Shown here: piece after piece, positions 19,203 to 30,900 of the stretch | Position numbering within the stretch: position 1 is the stretch's first letter | Layout of the letters: the number at the start of each line of letters is the position of its first letter | Origin: Adenophora triphylla var. japonica | Lineage: Eukaryota > Streptophyta > Magnoliopsida > Asterales > Campanulaceae | Length of the DNA: 64,000 nucleotides | NCBI GenBank assembly: GCA_022495995.1 | Contig: JAFEMH010000525.1 | Location: 419,501-483,500 of the forward strand | Direction: 5' to 3' | Program-made: the position numbers and the translations under genes | Notes under the pieces: model-generated | Databases searched by the model: none | What the model was told of the DNA's origin: nothing | The model's input: the letters and a program-made list of their open reading frames with translations, nothing else

Positions 19203-20725
19203 CTAATCCTTGTCACTCGTTCCCACTCCTGAACTAGCATTCTTCTTCTTCCTCTTCCTCGGTCCTCGGGAGGTCTTTGGCTTAGCTATCCCAAACAGTT
19301 CTATCTCCCGTCGTCCCGGCTCAGGAATGATACGAGTTGGTGAGTCAACCAATCCGGCAGCTCTCAGCGGTGCCTGGGCAGCCCTCTCCTCTCTCAGAGC
19401 TGTCCTCCGAGCCATAACTTCAGGGTCATCCCTCATCTTGGCTCTCCTCTCTACGAGTCTCTCAAAATCCGCTGCCGGATCATCGGTCATGTTGTCAGGG
19501 TCAGCCTGTGCCTCAGCATTGCGTAGCTCTCGGCTAGATTGGTCTCCTCCTCGGATCCCTCGGCAATATGCTTCGATGGTGTGCTGAACTGGTCCCATTT
19601 TCTCCTCATACCAAATGAGATACATGGTAGACAAATATGTGACTCCTCGGGTCTTCCGTATCAGTGTGTGAGCGGGAAAAGCTGCTCCTGAAAAGGCCCT
19701 GGTAAAGAACCTGAGGGTCCGGACATCAGTCATGTCAAGAAGAACGGTATCCCGGGCCATCTGCTCTCTGAACCCATCAATAGCCTGCTGTGGATATCCA
19801 TACTGCCTCTGAACAAGCAAGGGGATACTGAATGATGATAAGTGTAATCCCGGCAGCCTCACTACAGCAGAGTCATCCTGCCTGCCGCTCATGGTCTCAA
19901 GCCTCCATCCAGGAACCCAGTACTGGATATCAGTAGTAGTATACCTGGCCAATCGCCTCTGCCAGCTCTCCTGTGAAGCCTCCGGAGCCACTCGCCACTG
20001 CTGCGTAACCCAAGGTGCTGCGGTCTGCCCTACGGGTAATGGGGAAATGAGTCTCAATCGCTCAAAGAGCCACAATGATAAGAGACTGGGGCAACCACGT
20101 CCAATGTGCAATGACCCTCTAGCAAGTCGGTCTGTCCCATGATAGGTCTCTGCCAGCAAAAGGGGAACTATGTCTCTCTCCCCCTGCCCGGATCGAATAT
20201 CAGCCAATGTGGTGCCTCGAGAACACCGCATCTGTTTAACGACTCCCAGCAGTAAACCGGAGCATACCCCGTCGTACTCACAAAAGCAGTATAGGGAGAT
20301 CATAATCAGCATAAAAATGTCCATGGCAGTAGATGGGTCAAACAGCTCCGGATGCAATACAGCCAATCGGGCTATCTGGGCCAGGTCAACAAAGGACAGG
20401 TCGAGAATCAGATCAGTCACCTGCTCGGTGTGAAATCCCAAGAAATCATCCAACTGCTCAGTCAAGGGTCGTGGATCTCAGGGAAAGACCGCATCTCAAA
20501 GCTCAGCTCCCCCAGTCAGTGCCCGGAACTCTTCAATGGTGGGTGTAAGATCATTATACGAGAGGGTGAAGACATGCCTCTCGCAATCCCAGTATCTAGA
20601 TGCAGCCCGGAGAAGATTCCAATCTACTGCCCACTATTGTTGCTACGATGATGGTGGGTTAGATTTATGAGATCAGAATGAAATTGACGTTCTTTGATCT
20701 TAGATCTGTCATTATAATGCTCCAT
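19203..20725 (-). pseudogene. Antisense DUF7745-like gene of element C
   Basis: The ATG at 20725 starts MEHYN, as in B1 (35263) and B2 (61204). The N-terminal module WNLLRAASRYWDCERHVF..LSYNDLTPTIEEFRALTG lies near 20620-20530 but is broken by stop codons and at least one shift. From 20465 to 19203 there are 420 uninterrupted codons. They contain a core DIVPLLLAETYHG...GCPSLLSLWLFERL (about 20090), a WVPGWRLE and RQYGYPQQ region, a WYEEKMGP motif, and a very basic tail (SRGPRKRKKKN). The motifs VP..LAETY and C.sLL.lW fit the plant transposon-associated DUF7745 family; the name is from motif memory. Biochemical function is unknown; the basic tail suggests nuclear location. It is transcribed toward pol, from a promoter with a palindrome pair 152 bp upstream. 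Confidence 0.65.
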
Positions 20726-20820
20726 TTTGGGCCAAAGATCGAATCTTGGGGCTAATTTTGAGGTGGAAGGCAAGTTTGAAGCCTGTTGTGTCTGGTGGAA
20801 TGAGCTGTTTACGAGTCTGC

Positions 20821-20921
20821 CTTTTATAAAGTGCTGGGAGCTTGCTGATCAAGAAACCTGTCTCCCAGACTCTCCCTGTCGGACGACATGGAGGCTCCAC
20901 GAAGTCTTGTATCGGACGACA
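20821..20921 (-). promoter_or_regulatory. Promoter of the antisense DUF7745-like gene (C)
   Basis: On the minus strand: TATCGGACGACA-type palindromes at 20910-20921 and 20877-20888 (TGTCGGACGACA), spaced 33 bp, then TATAAAAG at 20828-20821, then the ATG at 20725. The palindrome sequence is the one used in the C LTR. Confidence 0.55.
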
Positions 20922-21348
20922 TGGAGAGTTCCATCAGGAACACCAGCAGCTGCAACTGCAGCAATCCCTAGCAGCCTAATGCTTGCTCAAAAACCTACCC
21001 AAACCTGTCCAAAACATCAGAAAATCATACATAAACAAACCCCCCTCGCTTATCAAGCCCACGGGAGAGGATCCGGAACATCCAACATCCCCACATACAC
21101 ATAAATGTCACCCAATGCATACAAAACCGCAAAAACACCCAATCACATTAAAAGCTACCATTTTGTGCCTTTCTTGGGACGAACTCGTGTATATAAGCTA
21201 CCAAATGCATAAATAAACAAATGTTTTGGTTGTAAAAGTACAAAAGCAATCAAATATTTGTTTTTACAATCCAAAAGAACAAAAACAGTGCATGCATTTC
21301 TTCTTCCTCCTAAAAGAGTCAAAGCATGGCAAAAGGGGACCGTCGTGG

Positions 21349-23325
21349 TCACTCCGACTCAGAGTCGTCGCCGGAATCATCCTCCTCATCCTCCTCGGAG
21401 CCGCTGTCGTCCTGGACGCTGCCCACCTCCTCCTCGAAGCCGCTCTGCTCCTGGCCATCGTCGCCACCCTCCGGCGCCTCATGGATCATGTCGTCTGAAT
21501 CATCATCCTCGTACTGAGCCTAAGGCTGGGGCTCGGCATAATACCCATGCCACTCGGGCACGGTGGAGAAAGGGGGCTGATAAGGGTCATCCTCGCCATC
21601 ATCGACATCAGGCTGGCGCTGCTGACTCGAACCGCCCGCCTGTGAACCAGAAGGAGCCAAGGCCGGCCTAGGCCTCTTCTTCGAAGGCACGACATCACCA
21701 GGCTGGGATATGCATCTCCCCTTCCAATGCTCTTCGCTTCTCTGAAACTTGCGCAACATCTTCACAGCCCCGGTGAGCGCCTTGGCCACCACCCTGTAGG
21801 TCTTGGCTGTGACCTGTTCAATGAAAACAAAAAAGGCAGCCAGAAGCAATCAATGCAAATAGTAAAGCAGTTAAAAGCTTGAACGAATCAACAAACAAGA
21901 AAAAATTGCTCACAGAAGTAGTCCCGCGAGAAAGCCGTAAGTGCAGATGAGTCTCAGACATGTCAAAAGAGGAACGGCGAATGGCGCCCCCAGCCTTATA
22001 CTCAAAAAACCGGGGAGGCGCCGGTATCTGCATTCCCGCTGCCCTCCTGGCAGCCATAACCTGAGGAGTCACCAACCGGATGAAGACAAACTGGGCATAA
22101 TCCCCCTCATCAGAAAGCTCTGCAGCATCAATGCCAGTCCGTAGCCGCTCCAAGTCAGGCAAGGCCCGAATATGCCATATCCCCGCAGGAGGATCATGAG
22201 GAACGCGGGCGACAGCGCCATAACCATGCTGCCTACAGACTCTCTCCCCCAAGTATAGGGCATCTCCCTCTAGGCCGATCAGAAGCCTCCTTGTCCTGGT
22301 AACCAGGGCAGCACCAGCAACAACAACCTCGCCATACCTACCGTGCCATGGGAACAGCCTCAAGCCAGCAGGGGTGCCCCTCAGAGCAATCATCGTGTCA
22401 TGGTAACAGGCCGTCTTACGGGGCTTCACCCCGTCCACTCTCCGACTCTCCCTAGCTCCAAAAGTCCATCGGCGCATAGCAGGGAACAAATCAGCCGCAA
22501 TCCTCTCAGGCACAGTCCAGGCATAACAGCCAAACACCTCATAAGCCCACACCTGAAATAAAAGACAAAAGCTTTCAGTGTGCAGCAACAGTAAAAGAAC
22601 GATAATAGAAAGGTCAATGCAGTAGTCAAGTTGAGAAAAGCAAAGGGCATACCTCCAGCACAGTCTGATAAAAATCCAAAGAGGTCACACTGCCTCTACT
22701 CACCTCATCCAGGCCTCTATACACCTGGGCCAAACCAGCCTCTCCCCATGAAAAAGTGGACACCTGGCTCCAATCTCTAAGAGGCTCCAGCAGAAGGGTC
22801 AATGCCGTCGTAGAGGCATTACAGAACAGGGTGTCAGAAAATCCGGCCCAGACAAAGGCTCTCACCAACTGCTCAGCTGTGACGGCAGCCTCACCCTCAT
22901 CAAAGAGACGACACTGATGTGTTAAAGCCGAGTGCAAATTTGCCAACGGAACCCCATTACCCTTCGGACGAAGGGTCATGCCAGTCAATGCCTGGATAGC
23001 GTCCGTGCTCAGCACACCAGGGTCCTCATAGAAGATGGGCCTGTCCGTAAACTGCAGACCGGTGATAGCAGTAAAGTCATAGGGAGTGATGTTCGACTCA
23101 CCCCAAGATAGATGAAAAGTGTGGGTAGAGTCCCACCAATACAGGCTGAAGGCCCGCACCAGCTCCACACTCCTGGGCGTGTCCTCGAAATCTCCAACAG
23201 CAGTGAAAAATGGTCCAAGACCAGCAGCAAAGACTAGGCCCTTGGGACTACCTGGCAAATCTGAAGAGCCAGGAAGAAGGCCCCAAATGGTCGCAATCGC
23301 CTCAGGGGACCCCTTGTCCGCAAAG
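21349..23325 (-). pseudogene. Antisense plant mobile domain (PMD) gene of element C
   Basis: Three exons are visible on the minus strand: 23325-22653, 22552-21914 and 21813-21349, bounded by AG acceptors and GT donors (GAG|GTATGC, TTTCAG|GTGTGG, TCT|GTGAGC, AACAG|GTCAC). The first contains the PMD signature (LYWWDSTHTFHLSWGESNITPYDFTAITGL). The second continues VWAYEVFG...; the last ends in an acidic tail (EEDEEDDSGDDSESE). A single in-frame TAG (21520) interrupts the last exon, one C-to-T change from CAG. Otherwise the exons are open. The exon structure matches the D copy. A first exon upstream of the LINE is expected but not certain. PMD proteins occur in plant transposons and in domesticated host proteins such as MAIN/MAIL1. 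Role here is unknown. Confidence 0.8.
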
Positions 23326-23367
23326 CTGAGTAAGCACAGTACGTATCAAAACCATACTCATAACAAT

Positions 23368-23383
23368 AGGTGCATTCATGTGC

Positions 23384-23384
<1 letters not shown>
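23368..23384. repeat. 17-bp target-site duplication of the LINE (left copy)
   Basis: AGGTGCATTCATGTGCA at 23368-23384 is repeated exactly at 24216-24232, bounding the LINE fragment. Confidence 0.92.
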
Positions 23385-23415
<31 letters not shown>

Positions 23416-23502
23416 AGCCTTAGTCCCAAAATAATTTGGGGTCGGCTAACATGAATCCTCATATGTTATCGTGAAAAAATAAATAAATAATTAAATAAAA
23501 AA

Positions 23503-23553
<51 letters not shown>

Positions 23554-24215
23554 AATAAAAATAAAAATAAAATAAAATAAAATAAAACAAAATAAAACAA
23601 AATAAAATAAAATAAATAAAATATAAAAAAAAATAAAAAATAAAAAATAAAAAATCAACCCCCCACTTGGATTTTTGCCCTCCACTCCGGCCTCTTCAAC
23701 ACCATACTTTCATCCACTCCAAGTAAATTCATATCATTTTCAATTACTCTAATCCAAGTTTGTTTGGGTCTTCCCCTACCCCTCGCCATTTTATCATTTC
23801 TCCACTGTTCCGGCCTCCTAACCGGTGCATCACTCGGTCTCCTCCTCACATGTCCAAACCACCGTAGACGATTTTCCCTCATTTTATCCTCAATGGGCGC
23901 AACTCCTACTTTACCTCTGATCACCTCATTCCCCAATCGATCCTTTCTTGTATGACCGCACATTCATCGAAGCATACGCATCTCCGCCACATTCATCTTA
24001 TGCACGTGACACTGTTTCACGGCCCAACATTCGGTGCCGTAAAGCAATGCCGGCCTAATTGCCGTGCGGTAGAATTTTCCCTTTAATCTATAGGGCATGC
24101 CGCGATCATATAGAAACCCTGTAGCACTCTTCCACTTCAACCAACCTGCTTTAATCCTATGAGCCACATCTCCATCTAATTCTCCATCCTTTTGGATAAT
24201 GGATCCAAGATAGCA
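23385..24215 (-). mobile_element. 5'-truncated LINE (non-LTR retrotransposon) insertion
   Basis: The minus strand encodes the C-terminal end of a plant LINE RT polyprotein: [45 protein letters not shown] and [15 protein letters not shown]. It then has the typical 3' end (GCCGACCCCAAATTATTTTG) and a (TTG)n tail, seen on the plus strand as CAA repeats at 23384-23415. A TGA at 23964 replaces the usual tryptophan codon. The 17-bp duplication flanks the truncated 5' end and the tail exactly. It landed just upstream of the visible PMD exons of element C, probably in an intron or the leader. Confidence 0.92.
23472..23654. repeat. AAAT/AAAAT microsatellite inside the LINE 3' region
   Basis: About 180 bp of AAATA-type repeats lie between the LINE ORF end and its conserved 3' end. 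This is an expansion inside the LINE copy; the translated ORF over it is meaningless. Confidence 0.9.
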
Positions 24216-24232
24216 AGGTGCATTCATGTGCA

Positions 24233-24660
24233 TTTTCAAAAAATCACCAAATTCTTTCAAAAGAAGAAAAACAGAAAAAGAAAAAAATCTTTCCAAAACA
24301 ATGCATTTCATGCCAAGCATGCAATTGCCCTTTGGGTGCAATTTCCCCCAAATTTTATCTCAAGCCCTAGAAATCAAATTTCGAAAGGGTTAATGATTTA
24401 AAATGTTTAACCCCATCCGTTCCATCGTGGAAGAATGCAAATCAAGGCTCGGGTAGAGCCCATTCCCCTCCGGAAACTTCTTTCGTTTGTTCCGATCGAC
24501 GAGCTTCCTCCTCGCGGATAGTGATCGTTGCACATTCTTCCTCGATTCCGCTCGCGGAGGCATTGCCAATTTTGGATTGAAATCAAAATGGGAGGAAGAA
24601 AGTTTCAAAATTTTCTCTCTTTCCCTCTCTCTGAGCTCGGCGGATTCCAATTTGGGGGCC
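24233..24660 (-). other. Possible first exon or leader of the C PMD gene
   Basis: A minus-strand ORF of 86 codons starts at 24650, with an internal ATG at 24563 followed by a basic stretch (RAESRKNVQRSLSARRKL). It sits directly downstream of the palindromes at 24661-24722. It does not align with exon 1 of the D gene, so coding is uncertain. Confidence 0.3.
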
Positions 24661-24722
24661 TGTCTTACGACCTAAACTGTTTTAATTAAAACAGCTTGGG
24701 AAACTGCCCATGTCGGACGAAA
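24661..24722 (-). promoter_or_regulatory. Palindrome pair upstream of the C PMD gene
   Basis: TGTCTTACGACC at 24661-24672 and TGTCGGACGAAA at 24711-24722 are degenerate copies of the element's palindrome. They lie at the 5' side of the antisense PMD unit. Confidence 0.4.
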
Positions 24723-24849
24723 TCCATAGTCCAGAAGGGGTAATTTCCTCTTTTGCCCCTGGTCAATTTGGTCAAGTCCCGTTGACTGCCTATCACCAGA
24801 ATTCATCACTTTATTTGGGTTCAAATGCCCATCTCCCTCAATCTTTCCC

Positions 24850-25110
24850 ACAGAAAATAGCCCGGAATGGCTTGAAACTACCCGGTCCGGAAAACCGTAC
24901 AGTTTCCAACACAGAAAATAGCCCGGAATGGCTTTAAACTACCCGGTCTGGAAAACCGTACAGTTTCCAACACAGAAAATAGCCCGGAATGGCTATAAAC
25001 TACCCGGTCCGGAAAACCGTACAGTTTCCCACACAACATATTCGGGGTGACTCCCCATCAAAACAGTCAATAGCCCGGAATGGCTTTAAACTACCCGGTC
25101 CGGAAAGACC
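24850..25110. repeat. Minisatellite, ~61-bp unit, about 4 copies
   Basis: The unit contains AATAGCCCGGAATGGCT, ACTACCCGGTC and CCGTACAGTTTCC. It lies in the 3' region of element C. Confidence 0.9.
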
Positions 25111-25122
25111 GTACAGATTTCC

Positions 25123-25623
25123 CACACAGTAAAAATTCGCGGGTGACTTCCCAAAGAAAAATAGTCAAATCATCGCGGGTGACTCCCAAAGAAAAAAGTC
25201 AAAATCGCGGGTGACTCCCAAAGAAAAAAGTCAAAATCGCGGGTGACTCCCAAAGAAAAAAGTCAAAATCTTGGGTGACTCCCAAAAACAGTCAAATTCG
25301 CGGGTGGCTTCCCAAAGAAAAACAGTCAAATTCGCGGGTGACTCCCAAAGAAAAAAGTCAAAATCGCGGGTGACTCCCAAAGAAAAAAGTCAAAATCTTG
25401 GGTGACTCCCAAAAATAGTCAAACCCTCGGGGTGACTCCCCATCAAAACAGTCAAATTCGCGGGGTGACTTCCCAAAGAAAAACAGTCAAATCCGCGGGG
25501 TGACTCCCCATCAAAATAGTCAAATTCGCGGGTGACTCCCAAAGAAAAAGTCAAATTCGCGGGGTGACTCCCCATCAAAACAGTCAAATTCGCGGGTGAC
25601 TCCCAAAGAAAAAGTCAAATTCG
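25123..25623. repeat. Minisatellite, ~32-bp unit, about 15 copies
   Basis: The unit is close to GTCAAAATCGCGGGTGACTC followed by CCAAAGAAAAA, with variants CCCCATCAAAACA. The core GGGTGACTCCC also appears at 36330-36348 in B1. Confidence 0.9.
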
Positions 25624-25862
25624 CGGGGTGACTCCCCTTGGAACAGTCGATCTCGGGTGCAAACGCCCATCTTCGGGGTGACTCCCCTTGGAACAGTCGA
25701 TCTCGGGTACAAACGCCCATCATCGGGGTGACTCCCCTTGGAACAGTCGATCTCGGGTACAAATGCCCATCATCGGGGTGACTCCCCTTGGAACAGTCGA
25801 TCTCGGGTACAAACGCCCATCATCGGGGTGACTCCCCCTTGGAACAGTCAATTTCGGGTACA
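25624..25862. repeat. Minisatellite, ~50-bp unit, about 5 copies
   Basis: The unit contains GGGGTGACTCCCCTTGGAAC, AGTCGATCTCGGG and ACAAACGCCCATC. It is derived from the neighbouring 32-bp repeat through the shared GGGTGACTCCC. Confidence 0.9.
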
Positions 25863-26185
25863 AAGCCTGTGGCCTTTCATTGGCACCCCATCTTCGACGA
25901 ACTACGACTCGGCTTGATTCCCCCACGGGATACGTAGGAATCCTTTTCGTAAAAGGTCCAGCCGCATGACCATCATGGTCGATTCCCCCAGGACGCAAAC
26001 GTCCATCTTTGACGAACTACGATGTTGGCTTGATTCCCCCACGGGTTACGTAGGAATCCTTCCCACAGAAGGTCCAGCCACTCGAACATCTTGGTCATCT
26101 CTTTCCCTGCCGTTCGTGTCCGGCTCGGGATTCTCATTGTGTCGACGACCCCACTTCCGGTGGAAGTGACGTCGCCGAGGGGCTC
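25863..26185 (+). promoter_or_regulatory. Conserved pre-LTR block of element C with polypurine tract
   Basis: Two tandem copies of a module: GAACTACGA, GGCTTGATTCCCCCACGGG, ACGTAGGAATCCTT and AGGTCCAGCC (25890-25960 and 26015-26080). They are followed by TGACGTCGCCGAGGGGCTC ending at 26185, directly before the LTR. The GAGGGG part is the likely plus-strand priming tract. The same module precedes the 3' LTRs of B2 and D. Confidence 0.65.
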
Positions 26186-27943
26186 TGTGAGTACCCCGAC
26201 CCGAACTCATGTTTTGGGTCCACTTTAATTGATTTTTGGGCTTACATAATTGCTAAAGAAGCAAAATAAGTCCAATTATCCCACAGCCCATCCAACCCAT
26301 TGGGCCTGCCAGCCATTCGGCCCAAGTATGTCAAAATGATGTACGCTGTCGTCCGACATGGGATGACACTAAGGCGGTTTAACTGCCTCTGTCAGACGAC
26401 ATAGCCCTTCCCATCAGCTGCCTATAAATACAAGGCATGGCTGGTCATTTTGAGAGGACTAGGAGAGAGGATTGGGAGGATACCAGGATAATAGAGGGGA
26501 AACTCTGCACAAATAGAGTCTCTCTCACTCTCATACCCACACACTCACCTCCCTCCTCACACACACATATACACCAAGGCTAAGACTCAAAGAAACCCTC
26601 TTTGTTGGTGTGTTGAAGGGGTGGACACCATACTACTGGTGATCTTACCTTGTGGACTACAATAGGTAGTCACTAAACCCTTCTCTCTCTTTAAATAACT
26701 CTTCCATACATTTATACTACCTTGCATGCTTACTTGCTTTAATATTATGTAGAAATCGGGATTTTTGCATGATAAAGGTGGTGGAGAAGTGAATCTTCAA
26801 TATTCACTTCTCCCCACCTCAGATCTGGACATTAGGTGGCATTAACATCAATAAAGTTTGGATCTTTGCTTATTTACATTGAGTTAGGAGGTGATGGCTA
26901 CTTCAAAGTGGCCATAAACATGTGATTTATCACATTTGGCCACTAAAGCCATGTGATCCTCCCATAATACTCACATAATACTGTTATATTACAAGCATAG
27001 TTAATAAAGGTGCTTGGTTTGCCTTGAGAATAAAGGAGGAATCAAACAGACTGAAGGGCACTCATATAGGCCACTCCTGTCGAACGACACAGGACTCTCT
27101 GGAGATCCTGTGTCATACGACATGGAGCTCCCAGAAGACTATAAAGTCTTTCTTGGACTTCAGATCTGTCAGATTTATCCTCCTTAGTAACTCAAAGCTT
27201 ACCTAAGCATTTTTTGGCTCATGAGCCACTATTTGGGTGCCTAAGGTCTGTTTGGGTGCGATCTACTTAATGGAGGCGGTTTGCCACATGACATAGACGA
27301 CTTCGGATGTTCTATGTCATATGACATCCGTATCATTAAAAGTCAATCATGACTTTGTCTACTCCAATCAACCCCCAAACAGGGCATAGTCCTTCAAATA
27401 GTGTCTTCAATGGGAGAAATAAATGCCATTTCAGTTCCAGAATAGCTTGGTCATTGGAAAGGACAATCTGACCATGAAGCATCATGTCGTCCGACATCCC
27501 CTTTCTAGGAAGTCCTGTGTCGAACGACATTGGAGCTTCCTGAGCAGATTGTCCTAACCTTCTGCCTTGTTATGAAAATCATAATATGTAAAGGGTGTGG
27601 CCCCCTGTCATGGCTCACAAGTTGTATCCAGTCTTTACGTTATCAATGAAATGCCAAATTTGCATGCCTAGCTTGTCGACACATATTGCACACACACTTT
27701 GAATGTATATAATTGTCCAATGTTGATTGAAAGTCTCGAAAGAGGCATCTTGGGTGAACTCTCTAGTTCTTCCCAAACACGTAACCAGACTCCTGAACCC
27801 AAAATTCTCTTAAAAATAGGTTTTTCAATGTTTTCCTTTAAAAACGGCGTGGCGACTCCCAAAAACCGAAATTTCCAAAACTTATCATATCGTTACAAAT
27901 ACCAAATGATATCATCAAATTTTTTCGGGCGAGCGTTCATTCA
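26186..27943 (+). repeat. 3' LTR of element C (1758 bp)
   Basis: TGTGAGTACCCC...GTTCATTCA pairs with 11900-13662. Palindromes at 26347-26358 and 26390-26401 and TATAAATA at 26423-26430 keep the promoter layout (21-base gap). It is followed by CCTAC (27944-27948). Confidence 0.95.
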
Positions 27944-27948
27944 CCTAC

Positions 27949-30900
27949 CCCCATAAGCTAAAATTGGAAGAGGCTCTGTCCAAAACCAAGGTGTCTGTCA
28001 ACGCCACCCCAGATGAGGCCTGCCAATTAATCAGAACGGCCGAGTATGGAAACATTATTACTTTTACAGACCTTGATCTGCCTGCTTACGGTTCGAAGCA
28101 TAATGAGTCTCTACACATCACTGTGCCACTGGAGGGGCGTCGAATTCCCCATGTGTTGGTAGACAATGGGTCGGGCATGAACGTGCTTCCCGCCAAAATG
28201 ATGAGTATGCTAGACATTGACGCACAGAGCCTTAAACCATCAAACCAGACCATAAAGGCCTACGATTAGACATCCAGAGCAGTGTTGGGGATCGTCTCTT
28301 TGAATTTGTTATTTGGGAGTAAGGAGATGGCAGTAGAGTTCCAGGTTAACGACATTCTTGTAACGTTCTCAGCGCTATTGGGTAGGCTGTGGATTCATGA
28401 AATTGGAGTAGTAGCATTTACCCTTCACCAGTGTTTGAAGTTTGTGCAAGACGGAGTTTTGACAGCCATCTATGGGGATAGCGTCACTATTGGGGAAACC
28501 AACGCCAATACTATGCCAGTGATGGAAATCAAACTTGACCAGGAGAACCTAATGCTCAGTAGCTTTACGATAGAAAAACCTAAAGGGCAGGTTTGCACTA
28601 TAGATTTGACAACTTCCTCCGACAAGATTCCTCCCGTACTGAAAATGATGAGAGGCATGAGCTACATCCCAGGCCTGGGGCTAGGGAAGTGCCAACAGGG
28701 ACCATGTAAGCTTGTGATGCCGGAACCCAAGAGAAACATGCGAGGCCTGGGATATGTCGTGACTGGAGAAGACAAAGCGTATGATAAATCCGAAGCGCTT
28801 AAGGAAAGGATGAACTTAGCTGCCGGCAAGAGATACAGAAGGCCCGACATGCGTCCTTATAGCTGGTCTCTAAACAGGCACTTAGTTAAGGAGGATGGGG
28901 AAATGTTTGTTTGCCCGGAGCCGAAGCTGAGTCCGTCGAAAGAAAGGTTGAGAACAATTCGAAGGTTTGCCACCAGTCAGAACCCAGTAAAGGAAATCCT
29001 CGTCAGTATGCCTAGAAGGCCAGGTGTCACCGCCACATTTGAGAACAGCTACCATTTCTGGGGGCCCGATTATGTCGACCAGTTCAAGAAGCTTGCTCTT
29101 GATGAGCTCGTCATACACAAGATCCGTGGTGCAGACATTGTAGACATTGATGGCGATTTGGCAGATCTGTTCAGGGATCAGGGCCTGTCAGAGCCCGAAA
29201 GCGGCATGTTCACAGAAGAGATACCTGCAGAAGGGTTTGTTGTTACTGAAGATCCCGGAGATTTGATTGACTTTTCCTCTGACAACGAGGTTATGGCCAT
29301 GTTGGAATTTGAGAAGGGGCCTGTTGTGAATCTGAAGAGTTTGGAGACCGTTGCAGAGAGGCCGTTGCAGAACTGGAGTTCATTCCAAGGACCGGTCGCT
29401 GACAGGGAGACTATGATCAAAAAGCTAGGGCTCAAGCCTCGTCCCAGTCCCTCTGCGTCTAAATTTGTCCCTCGTGTCTTGAGTCGTTCCCCAGAGTCCC
29501 TTGTAATTGAGTTTGAGTCCTCCGATCGGTCTGACGTCCTCACGACGGAAGACCGTTGTCGTGTTGTGGACACTGTTTTCCCTTCGCTCTGAATAAAATG
29601 GTCGATCTTTCTGAGTATCCCGTGATTGCAAATCTAACAATTGAATACTTAATGAAAAATAATCATCAAGATTTAAAAATAATAAAGCCAGATTCAATTG
29701 AAGATAATGCAGACTTAATAGATGAGCAAATTTTAGAAAATAATTCAAAGCAGGTTTGCGAGCAAAAGGAAAGCTGGGCCCAAGCTGCCGATGAGGTATT
29801 GACAACGGTGAATCTGGGAACAGCTGAGGAACCCAAAGAAACACAAATTGGTAGATTCTTCTCCGGAGATGAGCGGGTTGCCCTGATCGAGTTGCTTAAA
29901 GAATTTGTAGACATCTTTGTCTGGTCCTACAAAGACATGCCCGGTTTGAATGCATCTATCGTGGAACACCGGATACCCCTGGATCCAGAGATTAAGCCAA
30001 TCAAGCAGAAACTGAGGCGGATCAAGCCCGAGTGGTCCTTACAAGTCAAAGAAGAGATGGAGAAACTCCTACGGGTGGGCTTTATCAAAGTGATTGAATA
30101 CCCGACTTGGCTGGCAAACATAGTAACAGTCACAAAAGCAAATGGAAAGGTTCGGGTTTGTGTAGACTTTTGGGATCTCAACAAGGCTAGTCCCAAAGAT
30201 TACTTCCCCTTGCCAAACATTGACATGCTGGTAGATGCAACAACGAACTATGAGGTCAAGTCCTTCGTCGATGGCTTTGGGGGTTATAACCAGATTAAAA
30301 TGGCCGAGGAAGATCAAGACAAGATAGCATTCACCACTCCTTGGGACACTTATTGCTACACTGTGATGCCGTTTGGGTTGAAGAATGCTGGGGCTACCTA
30401 CCAGAGGGCCGTCACTACCCTGTTCCACGACATGATCCACAAGGAGATTGAAGTGTACGTTGATGATATGATTATTTACTCGAAAGGGTCAGATGGACAG
30501 CATTTCACTGATTTAAGGAAATTCTTCAACAGACTTCGGGAGCACTCCATGAGACTAAATCCAGCCAAGTGCACTTTTGGGGTTATCCGCGGCATGGTTA
30601 CAGAGCGCGGCATCGAAGTAGATCCCAGAAAAGTCAAGGCAATTGTTGAGATGAAGCCGCCCAGAACTGTCTCCGAGGTAAAGGGTTTCATGGGCCGTCT
30701 ACAGTACATCAGCCGATTCATCAACCAGCTGACCTCCATGTGTGAGCCAATCTTTAAGCTACTGAAGAAGAATCAGGAGGTGATTTGGAACGAGGAATGC
30801 CAGCTAGCTTTCGAGAGAATCAAAGCTTACCTTGTTAATCCTCCCATTCTTTGTCCACCTCAAGGAAGCAAGCCTTTACTTTTATACCTGACGGTCACAG

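Larger units (their letters stand above)
11900..27943 (+). mobile_element. Element C: non-autonomous Tat-like retrotransposon with two antisense genes
   Basis: Complete element: 5' LTR 11900-13662, PBS 13664, leader, one sense ORF of unknown nature (15287-16006), a pol with a large internal deletion (to 18608), conserved block, antisense DUF7745-like gene (19203-20725), antisense PMD gene (21349-23325), a LINE insertion, three minisatellites, conserved pre-LTR block, 3' LTR 26186-27943. It is flanked by a perfect CCTAC duplication. There is no gag capsid, zinc knuckle or protease, and most of RT and both RNase H domains are deleted, so it must have been mobilised in trans. The LTRs are about 97 percent identical by eye, so insertion was fairly recent compared with element A. 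Confidence 0.92.

Noticed and set aside
21258..21671. 137-codon plus-strand ORF rich in Arg, Pro and His
   Set aside because: Opposite strand of the acidic C-terminal exon of the PMD gene.
23491..23685. 64-codon minus-strand ORF rich in F, I, L, Y
   Set aside because: Translation of the AAAT microsatellite in the LINE.
25123..25862. Regular spaced repeats suggesting a CRISPR array
   Set aside because: Units are head-to-tail without unique spacers, in a plant retrotransposon 3' region.
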